Below the pieces are notes generated by a model, which had not been told where the DNA came from, searched no databases, and worked only from the letters and a program-made list of their open reading frames with translations. From Muribaculaceae bacterium (GTDB taxonomy: Bacteria > Bacteroidota > Bacteroidia > Bacteroidales > Muribaculaceae), in the NCBI GenBank assembly GCA_017436845.1, contig JAFSCJ010000006.1, positions 1-56,969 of the forward strand: 56,969 nt of DNA. Direction: 5' to 3'. Numbering within the stretch: the first letter of the stretch is position 1; each line of letters begins with the position of its first letter. Below, piece by piece: positions 34,646 through 44,321 of the stretch. Position numbers and translations under genes: made by a program.

Positions 34646-36577
34646 TTATGCGTCAATATTTGCGTAATTGGCATTTGCTTCAATAAATTCACGTCGAGGG
34701 CCAACGTCTTCGCCCATGAGCATTGAGAAGATGCGGTCGGCTTCGGCGGCGTCGCTAATGTTGACTTGTTTGAGAAGTCGTTTTTCGGGTGACATTGTTG
34801 TTTCTCGCAATTCTTCGGCGCTCATCTCTCCAAGACCTTTGTAGCGTTGAACTTTGGTCTTGTCTCCATTGGCGGCGATGAAACGTTGCACATCGGCATC
34901 GGTCCAGCAGTATTCTTCGACTTTGCCACGTGTACATTTATATAATGGTGGTGTGGCAAGATAGAGATAGCCTTTTTCGATAACCGGACGCATGCGACGG
35001 AAGAAGAATGTCATCAGTAGTGTTGCGATGTGACTACCATCGACATCGGCATCGGTCATGATGATGATTTTGTGGTAGGCAATGCGTGAGATGTTGACCT
35101 CTTTGGGATCTTCTTCGGTTCCGATTGTCACACGCATAGCGCGGAACAAACTTGTGATTTCTTGATTGTCGAAGATTTTGTGGTCCATGGCTTTTTCCAC
35201 GTTGAGGATTTTACCACGTAGAGGAAGAATTGCTTGGAATGTGCGGTCGCGACCTTGTTTTGCTGTACCACCCGCAGAGTCCCCTTCGACAAGGAATAGT
35301 TCGCAGTCTTCGGCAGTGCGTGATGAGCAGTCGGCAAGTTTGCCGGGAAGGCCACCTCCGCTAAGTGGAGACTTGCGTTGGATTTTAACGCGAGCGTTGT
35401 ATGCCGCATGGCGAGCTTGTGCTGCCAAGATTACTTTTTCGACGATTGTCTTTGCTTGTTTTGGGTGCTCTTCAAGATAGTTGCGTAGAGCTTCGCTCAC
35501 AGCTGCTTGGACGGCACCGATAACCTCATTGTTGCCGAGTTTGGTTTTTGTTTGTCCTTCAAACTGAGGTTCCATGACCTTAACTGAGACAACTGCAGTC
35601 AAGCCTTCGCGGAAGTCGGCAGGGTCGATGTCGATTTTTACTTTTTCGAGCATCTTGGAGTCTTCGGCATATTTTTTTAATGTCGAGGTTAAACCGCGAC
35701 GGAATCCGGTCAAGTGAGTACCTCCTTCAATGGTGTTGATGTTGTTTACATAGGAGTAAACATTTTCATTGTAGGTGCTGTTGTAGGTGAGTGCAACTTC
35801 AACGGGTATGCCTTGACGCTCGGTGTTGAGGTGTATGACGTCTTGAATGAGAGATTCTTTGTTTGAATCGATGTATTCAACGAATTCACGAAGGCCGTCT
35901 TTAGAATAGAATTCTTCGTGTTTTGGTAGCCCGTTTTCGTCTAATTCGCGCATGTCGGTCAATGTCAAGCAGATGCCGGCATTAAGGAATGCGAGGTCGC
36001 GAAGTCGATTAGCAAGCGTTTTGTAGTCGTAGATGGTTGTAGTGAAGATTGTGTCATCGGGCAAGAATGTAACACTTGTTCCGGTGTGATTGCTATCGCC
36101 TTCGATGCGGAGCTCGGTTGTGGGTTTGCCATAGGCATACTCTTGAACGTGAATTTTGCCGTTGCGATGAACTTCGGCTTTTAGATAGGATGATAGTGCG
36201 TTAACACATGAAACCCCCACGCCATGAAGACCTCCGGATACTTTGTAGGAGCCTTTGTCGAATTTACCTCCTGCGTGAAGGACTGTTAATACTACCTCAA
36301 GTGCCGATTTCCCTTCTTTTTCGTGCATATCAACGGGGATACCACGCCCATTGTCCACGACTGTGATGGAGTTATTCTCGTTGATGGTAACATCAATATG
36401 GTTGGCATATCCTGCAAGTGCTTCGTCTATGGAGTTGTCAACAACTTCATAGACCAAGTGGTGCAGACCTTTAACGCTTATATCGCCAATGTACATTGCC
36501 GGACGTTTGCGGACGGCTTCAAGACCTTCAAGGACTTGAATATTACTGGCGCTATATTCCTCTTTTTCTTCTGACAT
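34646..36577 (-). CDS. gyrB: DNA gyrase subunit B
   Basis: GyrB is the ATPase and TOPRIM subunit of gyrase. The GHKL domain has VRKRPAMYIGD, VYEVVDNSIDEALAGY, VDNGRGIPV and GGLHGVGVSCVNALS. The TOPRIM domain has FLVEGDSAGGTAKQGRD and IIIMTDADVDGSHIATLL. The C-terminus has RYKGLGEMSAEELRETTM. At 643 residues it lacks the insert of proteobacterial GyrB, as is usual in Bacteroidetes. ParE is the main alternative, but the layout favours GyrB. Confidence 0.93.
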   Translation of the reverse strand: MSEEKEEYSASNIQVLEGLEAVRKRPAMYIGDISVKGLHHLVYEVVDNSIDEALAGYANHIDVTINENNSITVVDNGRGIPVDMHEKEGKSALEVVLTVLHAGGKFDKGSYKVSGGLHGVGVSCVNALSSYLKAEVHRNGKIHVQEYAYGKPTTELRIEGDSNHTGTSVTFLPDDTIFTTTIYDYKTLANRLRDLAFLNAGICLTLTDMRELDENGLPKHEEFYSKDGLREFVEYIDSNKESLIQDVIHLNTERQGIPVEVALTYNSTYNENVYSYVNNINTIEGGTHLTGFRRGLTSTLKKYAEDSKMLEKVKIDIDPADFREGLTAVVSVKVMEPQFEGQTKTKLGNNEVIGAVQAAVSEALRNYLEEHPKQAKTIVEKVILAAQARHAAYNARVKIQRKSPLSGGGLPGKLADCSSRTAEDCELFLVEGDSAGGTAKQGRDRTFQAILPLRGKILNVEKAMDHKIFDNQEITSLFRAMRVTIGTEEDPKEVNISRIAYHKIIIMTDADVDGSHIATLLMTFFFRRMRPVIEKGYLYLATPPLYKCTRGKVEEYCWTDADVQRFIAANGDKTKVQRYKGLGEMSAEELRETTMSPEKRLLKQVNISDAAEADRIFSMLMGEDVGPRREFIEANANYANIDA

Positions 36578-36654
36578 AGTTTATTATAGTGTTTGTTTGT
36601 TCTTAATGATTTATCTGCGATGTTTTGCAGTTTAGTCGTCTTGTAATTAGCAAA

Positions 36655-36685
36655 CAAAGGTAGCAAAAAAACGTGGTATTACCAA
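36655..36685 (-). promoter_or_regulatory. Promoter of gyrB
   Basis: Minus strand TTG, 20 nt, TACCTTTG (complement of 36655-36662), giving a leader of about 70 nt. Confidence 0.75.
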
Positions 36686-36760
36686 ATTTTTTGCAAGGGT
36701 ATTGGCGTGTATTAGTTGAGATGGTGAAATGGTGAAAAATTGTAAAAAATGTGAAGAATG

Positions 36761-36792
36761 TTTGCGTGGCTCATTAAAGAGTTTTACCTTTG
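36761..36792 (+). promoter_or_regulatory. Promoter of tRNA-Pro
   Basis: TTTG (36761-36764), 20 nt, TACCTTTG (36785-36792), 16 nt before the mature tRNA. Confidence 0.8.
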
Positions 36793-36808
36793 CATCGCTT
36801 TTGCAAAC

Positions 36809-36883
36809 CGGGATGTAGCTCAGCCAGGTTAGAGTACGCGTCTGGGGGGCGTGTGGTCGGAAGTTCGAATCTTCTCATCCCGA
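36809..36883 (+). tRNA. tRNA-Pro (anticodon GGG)
   Basis: The acceptor stem is CGGGATG/CATCCCG, the D stem GCTC/GAGT, the anticodon stem CGCGT/GCGTG with loop CTGGGGG, and the T arm GGAAG-TTCGAAT-CTTCT (T-G closing pair). The anticodon GGG reads CCC and CCT. The C1-G72 pair is usual for bacterial tRNA-Pro. CCA is not encoded. Confidence 0.94.
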
Positions 36884-36888
36884 CAAAA

Positions 36889-36923
36889 AAAGAGGTTGTT
36901 TCACTGAAGCAACCTCTTTTTTT
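36889..36923. terminator. Shared terminator of tRNA-Pro and the GT2 gene
   Basis: AAAGAGGTTG, an 11-nt loop, then CAACCTCTTTTTTT. The hairpin has T's on one side and A's on the other, so it can stop both the tRNA transcript and the convergent glycosyltransferase transcript. Confidence 0.85.
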
Positions 36924-36926
36924 GTG

Positions 36927-38102
36927 TTATATCTTTTGCCAAGTGTAATTCCATTTGTCGGCTTTGCGACTTCGCAAGCGATGCAGGATGTTGTGGATGG
37001 GGCGGAATAATAACATTAGAGGAATTGTTAGCATCGGTTTGCGGGAATGTAGGGCTATTGATGTGTTTCGCCATGATATGATGAGGGGAATCCAGAGAAT
37101 TAGTGATAGAATAAACATAGCGATTGCTATCAATAGATTGGGTAATGATGTTGTGATTGACAAGATGGTGAAAATAAGCCACAGCCACATCATTGCTGAA
37201 CTGAACGCAAAGAAACTGTCGGCTGTGTGCTTGATGTATTTAGAGTTGAAATTGCGTATTGATTTTTGTTCGGTGTAAACCTCTTTGGGGTTGCGGCGAT
37301 AAATACATTCGATATAGGAATTAGGCGATAGCTCCACAGCGGTATTGTCGGGTGTTGCTATCTCGCTGATGAAAATATCGTCGTCTCCGTGGTGGAGATT
37401 AAGTGAACGAGAGAATCCTTTGTTGCGGAAAAATAATTCACGACTATAAGCAATATTGGCGTCAATGCCACGGTAGGGCTTGTTTTTGATTGCAGAAGAT
37501 AGGTATTTGGTTGCATCGATTACAGAATTGAATGCACGTGAGCGAGCTCCGAGTTTCTTGTCGGCTGAAATGGGATAAGATGCATATCCGATGACGATTT
37601 CTTTCCCTTTTGCAAAGTGTTGAGCTATGGATGTTAACCAATTCTTTGATGTAATTCGGCAGGAGGAGTTTGTTATTATAACATAATCATGTTTTGCCGC
37701 CTTGATGCCTATCGTAAGAGAAAGTTTTTTGCGACTTAGATATTTTGCTTCATCAGGGGTATAGGTGATGTAGAGGTTTTTGTAGGTTTGACTGAGCTGG
37801 GTAACAATATCTTTTGTCGTTTCTGAGGAACCGTCATTTACTACAATGACTTCATAGGGTGATGGGTAGTCTTGGTTTAGTATGTCGGTGAGTATGTGAG
37901 CAAGATTGTCGGAGTTGTTGTTGGAATATACAATTACTGAAACCGACGGAAGTGTAATCTCAGGGAGCGGTAGCGTGCAATTTTTTGCATGCTTGGCAAT
38001 GCATGATATTCTACTGCGATAAAATATCAGTAAAAATACAATGGGGATAATTGATGCACATGCAAAAATTATAGAATTCAGGGGGGGCTGCAATGAAAAC
38101 AT
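36927..38102 (-). CDS. Membrane-bound glycosyltransferase, GT2 type
   Basis: This 391-residue protein has an N-terminal membrane helix (about 10-28), a GT2 GT-A domain (about 48-280) and two or three C-terminal helices (about 310-370). SVSVIVYSNNN begins the nucleotide-binding part, followed by EVIVVNDGSSETT, and the acceptor site is near HHGDDDIFISEI. It lies divergent from the polysaccharide locus, about 190 nt away, and may add a sugar to the same polymer. Donor and acceptor are unknown. Confidence 0.88.
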   Translation of the reverse strand: MFSLQPPLNSIIFACASIIPIVFLLIFYRSRISCIAKHAKNCTLPLPEITLPSVSVIVYSNNNSDNLAHILTDILNQDYPSPYEVIVVNDGSSETTKDIVTQLSQTYKNLYITYTPDEAKYLSRKKLSLTIGIKAAKHDYVIITNSSCRITSKNWLTSIAQHFAKGKEIVIGYASYPISADKKLGARSRAFNSVIDATKYLSSAIKNKPYRGIDANIAYSRELFFRNKGFSRSLNLHHGDDDIFISEIATPDNTAVELSPNSYIECIYRRNPKEVYTEQKSIRNFNSKYIKHTADSFFAFSSAMMWLWLIFTILSITTSLPNLLIAIAMFILSLILWIPLIISWRNTSIALHSRKPMLTIPLMLLFRPIHNILHRLRSRKADKWNYTWQKI

Positions 38103-38124
38103 GATTATAGATTGAATTGATTTG

Positions 38125-38132
38125 CAAAGGTA
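38125..38132 (-). promoter_or_regulatory. Promoter of the GT2 gene
   Basis: Minus strand TACCTTTG (complement of 38125-38132), 22 nt before the start. The -33 element is unclear. Confidence 0.55.
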
Positions 38133-38180
38133 GTAATTGTTTTATAAATAGTCTAAAAAAAGTGTTGTACAAACATTATT

Positions 38181-38210
38181 TTGAAATCATATTTTAAATG
38201 TCTACCTTTG
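38181..38210 (+). promoter_or_regulatory. Promoter of the surface polysaccharide operon
   Basis: TTG (38181-38183), 19 nt, TACCTTTG (38203-38210). The predicted leader is about 75-90 nt and contains the stem-loop listed next. Confidence 0.8.
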
Positions 38211-38255
38211 TGCTCGCAAAATAAAATCGTTAAACGATTATAATAATGCGAGCAC
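38210..38255 (+). promoter_or_regulatory. Leader stem-loop of the polysaccharide operon
   Basis: A perfect 9-bp inverted repeat, GTGCTCGCA (38210-38218) and TGCGAGCAC (38247-38255), encloses a smaller hairpin, AATCGT-TAA-ACGATT. The left arm begins at the last base of the promoter element, so the first few bases may not be transcribed. It could be an operator or a 5' mRNA structure. Confidence 0.6.
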
Positions 38256-38291
38256 TTTGTTCGTTATAAAGAAAACATTGAGTTAACCCAA

Positions 38292-39110
38292 ATGTATAAA
38301 TTTAATATGAAATCACGTTTCGTGTATCTTGTCGTGTGCTTATCGGTTTTGTTAAGTGCATGCTCTGCTTCTAAGAATTCATTAACCTATTTTGATGATA
38401 TTAAAGGAATTGAGTCCGGTAGTGTTCCATCGACAGAGTATTCCGTAAAGATAATACCTAATGATGAATTATTCATAACAGTAACATCGTTAATCCCCCA
38501 AGCTACTGCTGCTTATAACTTGCCAATTTCTAATCCCGGAATTTTGGAGGTGTTGAATGTTTCAACGCAACCACAACAACAAACTTTTATCGTGGATAAG
38601 GCGGGTGATATTGATTTCCCTCTCATTGGAAAGGTGCATGTTGAAGGACTTACAACACAACAGATTAAAGAGAAATTAGCGGAACTTATCAGCAAAGATG
38701 TCGATGATCCCATTGTTCGTGTGGAATTGATGAATTTCCGTGTGAATGTGTTGGGAGAAGTTAAAACTCCGGGTGCTGTTTCGGTTAAAAGAGAACGTTA
38801 TTCGGTGCTTGACGCATTAGCTGATGCAGGCGACCTTACTGAATTTGGCGAACGCTCTAATGTGTTGCTAATCAGAGAGAAAAATGGCGTTAAAACATAT
38901 CATCGCTTGAACTTGAATGAAGCATCGGTATTGTCTTCTCCATATTTCTACTTGCAACAAAATGATGTGATTTATGTAGAACCTAACGAAATCCGCAAAG
39001 ACAATTCTAAATATAACCAAAATAACGCATTTAAACTTTCGGTGATTTCAACAATCGTGAGTGCATGTTCTGTAATTGCATCACTTGTAATCGCTCTAAC
39101 AGTAAAATAA
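38292..39110 (+). CDS. Polysaccharide export outer membrane lipoprotein (Wza-like)
   Basis: This 272-residue lipoprotein has signal and lipobox CLSVLLSAC. A Poly_export domain (YSVKIIPNDELFITVTS) follows, then VDKAGDIDFPLIGKVHVEGLT and an SLBB domain (VNVLGEVKTPGAVSV to NDVIYVEPNE). Near the end is a hydrophobic segment (LSVISTIVSACSVIASLVIAL). Start could also be the ATG at 38307. It would form the outer membrane exit pore with the Wzc-like protein encoded 6 nt downstream. Confidence 0.92.
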   Translation: MYKFNMKSRFVYLVVCLSVLLSACSASKNSLTYFDDIKGIESGSVPSTEYSVKIIPNDELFITVTSLIPQATAAYNLPISNPGILEVLNVSTQPQQQTFIVDKAGDIDFPLIGKVHVEGLTTQQIKEKLAELISKDVDDPIVRVELMNFRVNVLGEVKTPGAVSVKRERYSVLDALADAGDLTEFGERSNVLLIREKNGVKTYHRLNLNEASVLSSPYFYLQQNDVIYVEPNEIRKDNSKYNQNNAFKLSVISTIVSACSVIASLVIALTVK

Positions 39111-39116
39111 GAAACT

Positions 39117-41420
39117 ATGGATAATAATACATCAAAAAGACGAAGCGATATAATAGACATTGCCGGATTGCTAAAGACTTACCTCTCAAAATGGTATTAC
39201 TTTATTATTTCGGTTGGAATTTGTGGAGCGCTTGCTCTATGCTATATTGCGATAAAAAAACCGGTGTATCAAGTAAATGCTAATGTGCTCATTTCACAGG
39301 AAGAAGGTGAAGGTGGAAGCATGTTGACTGATGTAACATTTGGCCTATTTGGTGGAAGTGGCTATGTAGAGGATGAAGTATTTGTTGTGTCTTCTCATTC
39401 TGTTTTGAGTGATGTAGTTAAAGATATGCAGATTAATAAAAACCATCTTGTAAAAGATGGTTTGTTAAAGACATTTAAGTATAAGGATTATCCGGTAGAT
39501 GTTTATTGTAATCCATCTATTCCAGATACTTTGCGCGTTACTTTACAGTTTAAGGTTAGAGTAAACGAAGAGGGAAATGTCAGTGTTGTTGTAAAGAAGG
39601 GGTGGCGAACACAAGGAGAGGTTGAAGCAACATCATTCCCGGTAAATGTATCAACTCCATATGGCGATTTTGTGATAGATAAGACTGAATATTTTGTACC
39701 AGGGGAAGATTTAGCTACAAATATATATTTTTCTAGTTATAGTGCATTTGCTGAAGATTTATCAGAAGATTTATCAATATCTATAGCCAGTAAGAAATCA
39801 AATGTTATTGCATTAGGTTTAAAGCATACTGATATTGATTTTGCAAAGGACTTGTTGAACAATATTATTGCAAAATATAATACGAGAGGAGTTGATGAGG
39901 CAAATTTGAAAAGTCAAAAGACTATCGACTTCATTGATAGTCGCTTGTCATTGTTGGTTAATGATTTGGATGCCTCAGAGTCTAATATTGAGAAATTCAA
40001 GAAAGAACGAGGAATTGTTGATGTTGGGGCTGAAGCATCATATTTAATGGGACGGACTAATACATTAGAAAATAAATTAATAAATGCTGAGACCGAATTT
40101 GAGATTCTGTCAATGACTCGAACATTTGTCACAAATCCAGAAAACAATAATTCGTTAATCCCATATTCTTCAGGAGCAGGAAGTGCAAGTGGTATTATTG
40201 CAAGTTATAATTCGTTAATAATGGAAAGAATGAAACTTGCAAATAACGCGAAGACAAACAATAAAGTACTTCAAGCTTTAGATGAACAAATAAGTGCGTT
40301 GCGAGGTAATATCATAGAAACATTGAATAAAAGCTATGAAACATCTCTATATAGGTTAAATGAGTTGAGAACTCAAACAAGTAAGTCTCAATCAAAACTA
40401 AATGTAATTCCTACTCAGGAACGCGAATTTAGAAATATTATGAGACAGCAATCTATTAAAGAAAATTTGTATATTTTCTTATTGCAAAGAAGAGAAGAGT
40501 CGGCAATGATGTTGGCCAATTCAGTTCCTAAAGGTATTATAGTAGATGCTGCCTACTCATTAAATGAACCTGTGGGAATGTCAAAAATAATGATTCTTGC
40601 ATTGTCTATATTGTTTGGATTGTGTATTCCTCCAATCTATTTCTATATTAAGAAAATGTTGCGTACAAAATTCTCAACAAAAGAGGATGTGGAACAGATG
40701 ACAAATATTCCTATTCTCGGAGAAATGTGTACAAGCAACAGAGAAGAAACATTGGTAGTAAAATCGGGTGGCTCTTCATCGGCTGCAGAGTTATTCCGGT
40801 TGATACGCTCAAATCTTCAATTTGTACTTGGAGGAATGAATGATAAAGTTGTAGTAGTAACATCTACTGTATCTGGCGAAGGGAAATCGTTTATTTCTAT
40901 TAATTTAGCTACATCGCTTGCAATGTTAGGCAAAAAAGTGTTGTTGGTGGGAATGGATATTCGTTGCCCAAAATTAGCTGAATATTTGAAACTAAAAGTA
41001 AATAAAGGCTTGACTGAATACTTGTCATCGCAATCAATCAGTATTGATGACATTATTATTAAAAATGCGATACAAGAAAATCTTGATATAATTGTGGCAG
41101 GACCTGTGCCCCCAAATCCATCGGAACTACTAGCTTCGTCAAATGTTGATCAATTGTTTAGTTTGTTGCGTGAAAAATATGACTATATTATTGTCGATAG
41201 TGCTCCAGTAGGAATGGTTAGTGATACATTCTCATTGGTTCGTATTTCAGATGCTACTGTTTATGTGTGTCGTGCAAATTATACTAAACTAAAAGATCTC
41301 GAATTTATCAATTCTCTTTATGCCGATAACCGCTTGAAACGTATGGCTCTGGTCGTAAATGGAACAGAATCAAAGAAGGGCTATGGCTATGGCTATGGCG
41401 AAACTTTTAAAGGGAAATAG
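39117..41420 (+). CDS. Wzc-like chain-length determinant and tyrosine kinase
   Basis: This 767-residue inner membrane protein has a Wzz domain with a helix near residues 25-45, a long periplasmic coiled-coil region, and a second helix near 490-510 (MILALSILFGLCIPPIYFYI). The cytoplasmic BY-kinase has Walker A SGEGKSFISIN, an A' element LLVGMDIRCPKL and Walker B DYIIVDSAPVG. The C-terminus (KKGYGYGYGETFKGK) has a small tyrosine cluster for autophosphorylation. It sets polymer length and drives export together with the Wza-like protein. Confidence 0.94.
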   Translation: MDNNTSKRRSDIIDIAGLLKTYLSKWYYFIISVGICGALALCYIAIKKPVYQVNANVLISQEEGEGGSMLTDVTFGLFGGSGYVEDEVFVVSSHSVLSDVVKDMQINKNHLVKDGLLKTFKYKDYPVDVYCNPSIPDTLRVTLQFKVRVNEEGNVSVVVKKGWRTQGEVEATSFPVNVSTPYGDFVIDKTEYFVPGEDLATNIYFSSYSAFAEDLSEDLSISIASKKSNVIALGLKHTDIDFAKDLLNNIIAKYNTRGVDEANLKSQKTIDFIDSRLSLLVNDLDASESNIEKFKKERGIVDVGAEASYLMGRTNTLENKLINAETEFEILSMTRTFVTNPENNNSLIPYSSGAGSASGIIASYNSLIMERMKLANNAKTNNKVLQALDEQISALRGNIIETLNKSYETSLYRLNELRTQTSKSQSKLNVIPTQEREFRNIMRQQSIKENLYIFLLQRREESAMMLANSVPKGIIVDAAYSLNEPVGMSKIMILALSILFGLCIPPIYFYIKKMLRTKFSTKEDVEQMTNIPILGEMCTSNREETLVVKSGGSSSAAELFRLIRSNLQFVLGGMNDKVVVVTSTVSGEGKSFISINLATSLAMLGKKVLLVGMDIRCPKLAEYLKLKVNKGLTEYLSSQSISIDDIIIKNAIQENLDIIVAGPVPPNPSELLASSNVDQLFSLLREKYDYIIVDSAPVGMVSDTFSLVRISDATVYVCRANYTKLKDLEFINSLYADNRLKRMALVVNGTESKKGYGYGYGETFKGK

Positions 41421-41443
41421 CTTCAAGTGTACTTGCGACTGAT

Positions 41444-42859
41444 ATGAGTGGAGTATATAAATGGAGTGCTATTGACCGAGTTTGTAATTCGGTAATGACT
41501 TTTACTGGAAATGTCATTTTAGCTCGCATATTATCTCCTTACGATTTTGGATTATTGGCAATGACCGCAATTTTTGTGGCTATTGCCTATAATGTTTCAG
41601 GCTGTGGTCTTAGTGACGGATTAATCAAAAAGGCTCACCCAACCGACAGAGATTATTCTACTGTATTTGTTTTTAATTTAGTATTTGGTTTGGTATTCTG
41701 TGTCATTTTTATCCTTTCGGCACAACCTATAGCTAATTTCTTTGGATATAAAGAATTAGAGCAGATCATGTGGGCAATAGCGATTTGCTTTATCTTCTCG
41801 GCAATGACTTTTACTCAAGAAACTAAAATGCGTAAAGAGTTGGATATGAAGCGAATGGCAGTTGTGAGATTGTCCGCAACAGCATCTTCATTAATTCTTG
41901 GAATTTATTTAGCACTTGCCGGTTATGGATTTTGGGCATTAGTGTCAACTCGCATATTTTTATCTGTATTCTTGTTTATCTATTATGTGATATTATCTAG
42001 ATGGATGCCTAAAATCGCATTTTATAGAGATTCTTTTAAAGAAATGTTTGGATATGGAGTCCACTTGATGTTGTCTTATGTATTTACTCAAATAGGACGT
42101 AATGTAAATTCATTTGTGTTGGGTAGGTATTCGCCAGTGGCGGCAGGTGTGTTTTCGCAAGCACAAAAGTTGCAAGAGGTCCCATATAGTATAATTGAGT
42201 CAGTTTTTAATTGGCCCTTTTTTGCCGTATTATCAAATGAACAAGATGCACAAAAGCGTCGCAAATTGGCTCAAGATATGTTCCAAAATATATTATGGAT
42301 TGGAGTCGTAACTGGGGCGTTATTGGTGTTATTAGCAAGTCCTGGTATTAGAGTGCTCTATGGCGAAAAATGGATTGAGGCAATTCCTATTTTTAGGCTA
42401 TTAATATTGTATGGAATATTTACATCAATGAAATATTTTTTCCAAACGATATTGAAAACATACGGAAAAACAAAAACTATAAAAAATCTAACATTTATCG
42501 AAATTGTATTGCAGCTAGTTTTGCTAACAATTGCGTTTGAATTTGGAATATATTGGATTACAATATCACAAATTGTAGCATTGGGAATCGTTATGCTATG
42601 TTATTTGCGATGGTATATGAAGATAGAAGAGATTCCCTTGATGCGAATAATAACATCGATAGTAAATACAATTGTAGTCCCATTAATTGTTTTTGCTATT
42701 GTATTAGTTGGCTATTTATATTGGAATGGAAATGTTTCGGTATATGTAAATCTATTGTTGATATTGATGTCTTTTTGCATTATGTTCGTATTATTAAACG
42801 AACTTATTCGCCCATCAGTGTATATTAGTTATAGAAAAAAGTTAGTCTCAGAAAGATAA
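41444..42859 (+). CDS. Polysaccharide flippase (Wzx-like, MOP superfamily)
   Basis: This 471-residue protein has about 12-14 membrane helices. The N-terminus (GNVILARILSPYDFGLLAM) and the stretch GYGFWALVSTRIF are typical of WzxC/RfbX-type flippases that move lipid-linked repeat units outward. It starts 23 nt after the kinase gene. Confidence 0.92.
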   Translation: MSGVYKWSAIDRVCNSVMTFTGNVILARILSPYDFGLLAMTAIFVAIAYNVSGCGLSDGLIKKAHPTDRDYSTVFVFNLVFGLVFCVIFILSAQPIANFFGYKELEQIMWAIAICFIFSAMTFTQETKMRKELDMKRMAVVRLSATASSLILGIYLALAGYGFWALVSTRIFLSVFLFIYYVILSRWMPKIAFYRDSFKEMFGYGVHLMLSYVFTQIGRNVNSFVLGRYSPVAAGVFSQAQKLQEVPYSIIESVFNWPFFAVLSNEQDAQKRRKLAQDMFQNILWIGVVTGALLVLLASPGIRVLYGEKWIEAIPIFRLLILYGIFTSMKYFFQTILKTYGKTKTIKNLTFIEIVLQLVLLTIAFEFGIYWITISQIVALGIVMLCYLRWYMKIEEIPLMRIITSIVNTIVVPLIVFAIVLVGYLYWNGNVSVYVNLLLILMSFCIMFVLLNELIRPSVYISYRKKLVSER

Positions 42860-42866
42860 ATAATAA

Positions 42867-44321
42867 ATGCTTAACAAAATAAATATATCTTTAGGTAGTG
42901 ACAATGAAGCAAAAGAGCAGTTGTCAATTTCTCGCCAGGAGTGGGGTTGGACATTGTTGTTTTTGCTATCAATGTCTATGGTTGGGTTGTCTTTCCCATT
43001 AGGATATGTTGGTTTGATAATTGTTTTGCTTAATCGTTTTATTAAGGATAGATATGACTTTGTAATTTGTTTTACGATATTAACTGGGAGATATGCATTG
43101 GTTGGCGATGAAGATTTGCCGTTCAAACCAATGGATTTGGCTTTTGTTATATCTGTTATTGGATTCTTTGTGTATAAAAAATCCCCAATTGTGAAGAAGA
43201 TAATGGTCGCGATGCTTCTTTATGCATTGGTGTTATTTATGCTTGCAAAGACAAGCGACGAGAGAATGTCGGTGCAGTTTATGAGGATGCGTTATTATTT
43301 GATGATTTTCTATGTTTTTGTGCCATTGATGGCTTTTTCTGGACGAGATTTTTATATAAAAATATTTTTTAAGAAATTATTTCCCTATATTTTAATATTA
43401 AGCGCATTTTATATAATTGATGGATTTATATTAAATGGGTATGTCTTAATCCCGAATTCTTATACGTGGATAAATGAGAAATCTATATTTTATAGTTTAT
43501 TATGGAATCCGTTATCAACTAATTTCCCTCGAAAATATCCCCAAGGATTATTTATTCTTTGCATGTGTTTGTTCCCCATAATGAAGTATTATAAGTTGTC
43601 GGTAAAGCAATGGATTGTTATTGGCTTAGCTCTTGCAACGACTCGCACAATGACTTTTATATTTGGAATAATTTTTGCCTATGTAGTGTTCCAAGGTCAT
43701 TTAAAAGCAGTGATGAAGTATTTGGTGGGTGCTTTAATTGCTGTTGTCGTTTTATATTATATTGATGGGGCTATGGGTGGTTTTCTGCGCATTCAATCAA
43801 CATTTGATCAATTTGTTGCGCTAGATGTCGCTCAAGATGAGGAGGATATTTCTGAGTTTGGGTCGGGGCGTATAGCTCAAATGATTCCGAAATTTGAGGT
43901 TTTATATGACTTAGATCGAGAGTGGTTAGGCTTTGGTTTTTTGCATCCTGAGCTTACGACAAATCCTAAGTATATGATATATAATGAGTTCTATATTGAT
44001 AAAACAAATTCATGGGAAGTTGTTACAGGAGTTGAAATAACACAATTACAGACAGTTCTAGATATAGGCTATATTGGTTTCTTATGTCAGTTGATATTTT
44101 ATTTATATCTTTATTATATTATACGCCATTTTAGGATGGCAAAATATTATTTAACGGTACTAGTTATAATCTCCTTATGGGGGTTAGGCGGATTCGCTGG
44201 TCTAAATACTGAATTAGGTGTGTTATTTTTAGCATTGTCGTTAGCTGCGATTGTGCTTGACGAACGGACGTGTAAAGATTGTAACCAAGTCAATAATGCT
44301 ACAAATGTTATGTTAACATGA
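42867..44321 (+). CDS. Polysaccharide polymerase (Wzy-like)
   Basis: This 484-residue protein has about 10-12 membrane helices, with a large soluble loop (about residues 300-380). These proteins diverge fast, so the call rests on topology and position between the flippase and glycosyltransferases. A YLVGALIAVVVLYYI helix precedes the loop. It overlaps the next gene by 4 nt (ATGA). Confidence 0.82.
   Translation: MLNKINISLGSDNEAKEQLSISRQEWGWTLLFLLSMSMVGLSFPLGYVGLIIVLLNRFIKDRYDFVICFTILTGRYALVGDEDLPFKPMDLAFVISVIGFFVYKKSPIVKKIMVAMLLYALVLFMLAKTSDERMSVQFMRMRYYLMIFYVFVPLMAFSGRDFYIKIFFKKLFPYILILSAFYIIDGFILNGYVLIPNSYTWINEKSIFYSLLWNPLSTNFPRKYPQGLFILCMCLFPIMKYYKLSVKQWIVIGLALATTRTMTFIFGIIFAYVVFQGHLKAVMKYLVGALIAVVVLYYIDGAMGGFLRIQSTFDQFVALDVAQDEEDISEFGSGRIAQMIPKFEVLYDLDREWLGFGFLHPELTTNPKYMIYNEFYIDKTNSWEVVTGVEITQLQTVLDIGYIGFLCQLIFYLYLYYIIRHFRMAKYYLTVLVIISLWGLGGFAGLNTELGVLFLALSLAAIVLDERTCKDCNQVNNATNVMLT

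Noticed and set aside
34646..36577. ParE instead of GyrB
   Set aside because: No parC is adjacent and the motif set and length match Bacteroidetes GyrB, though sequence reading alone cannot fully exclude ParE.
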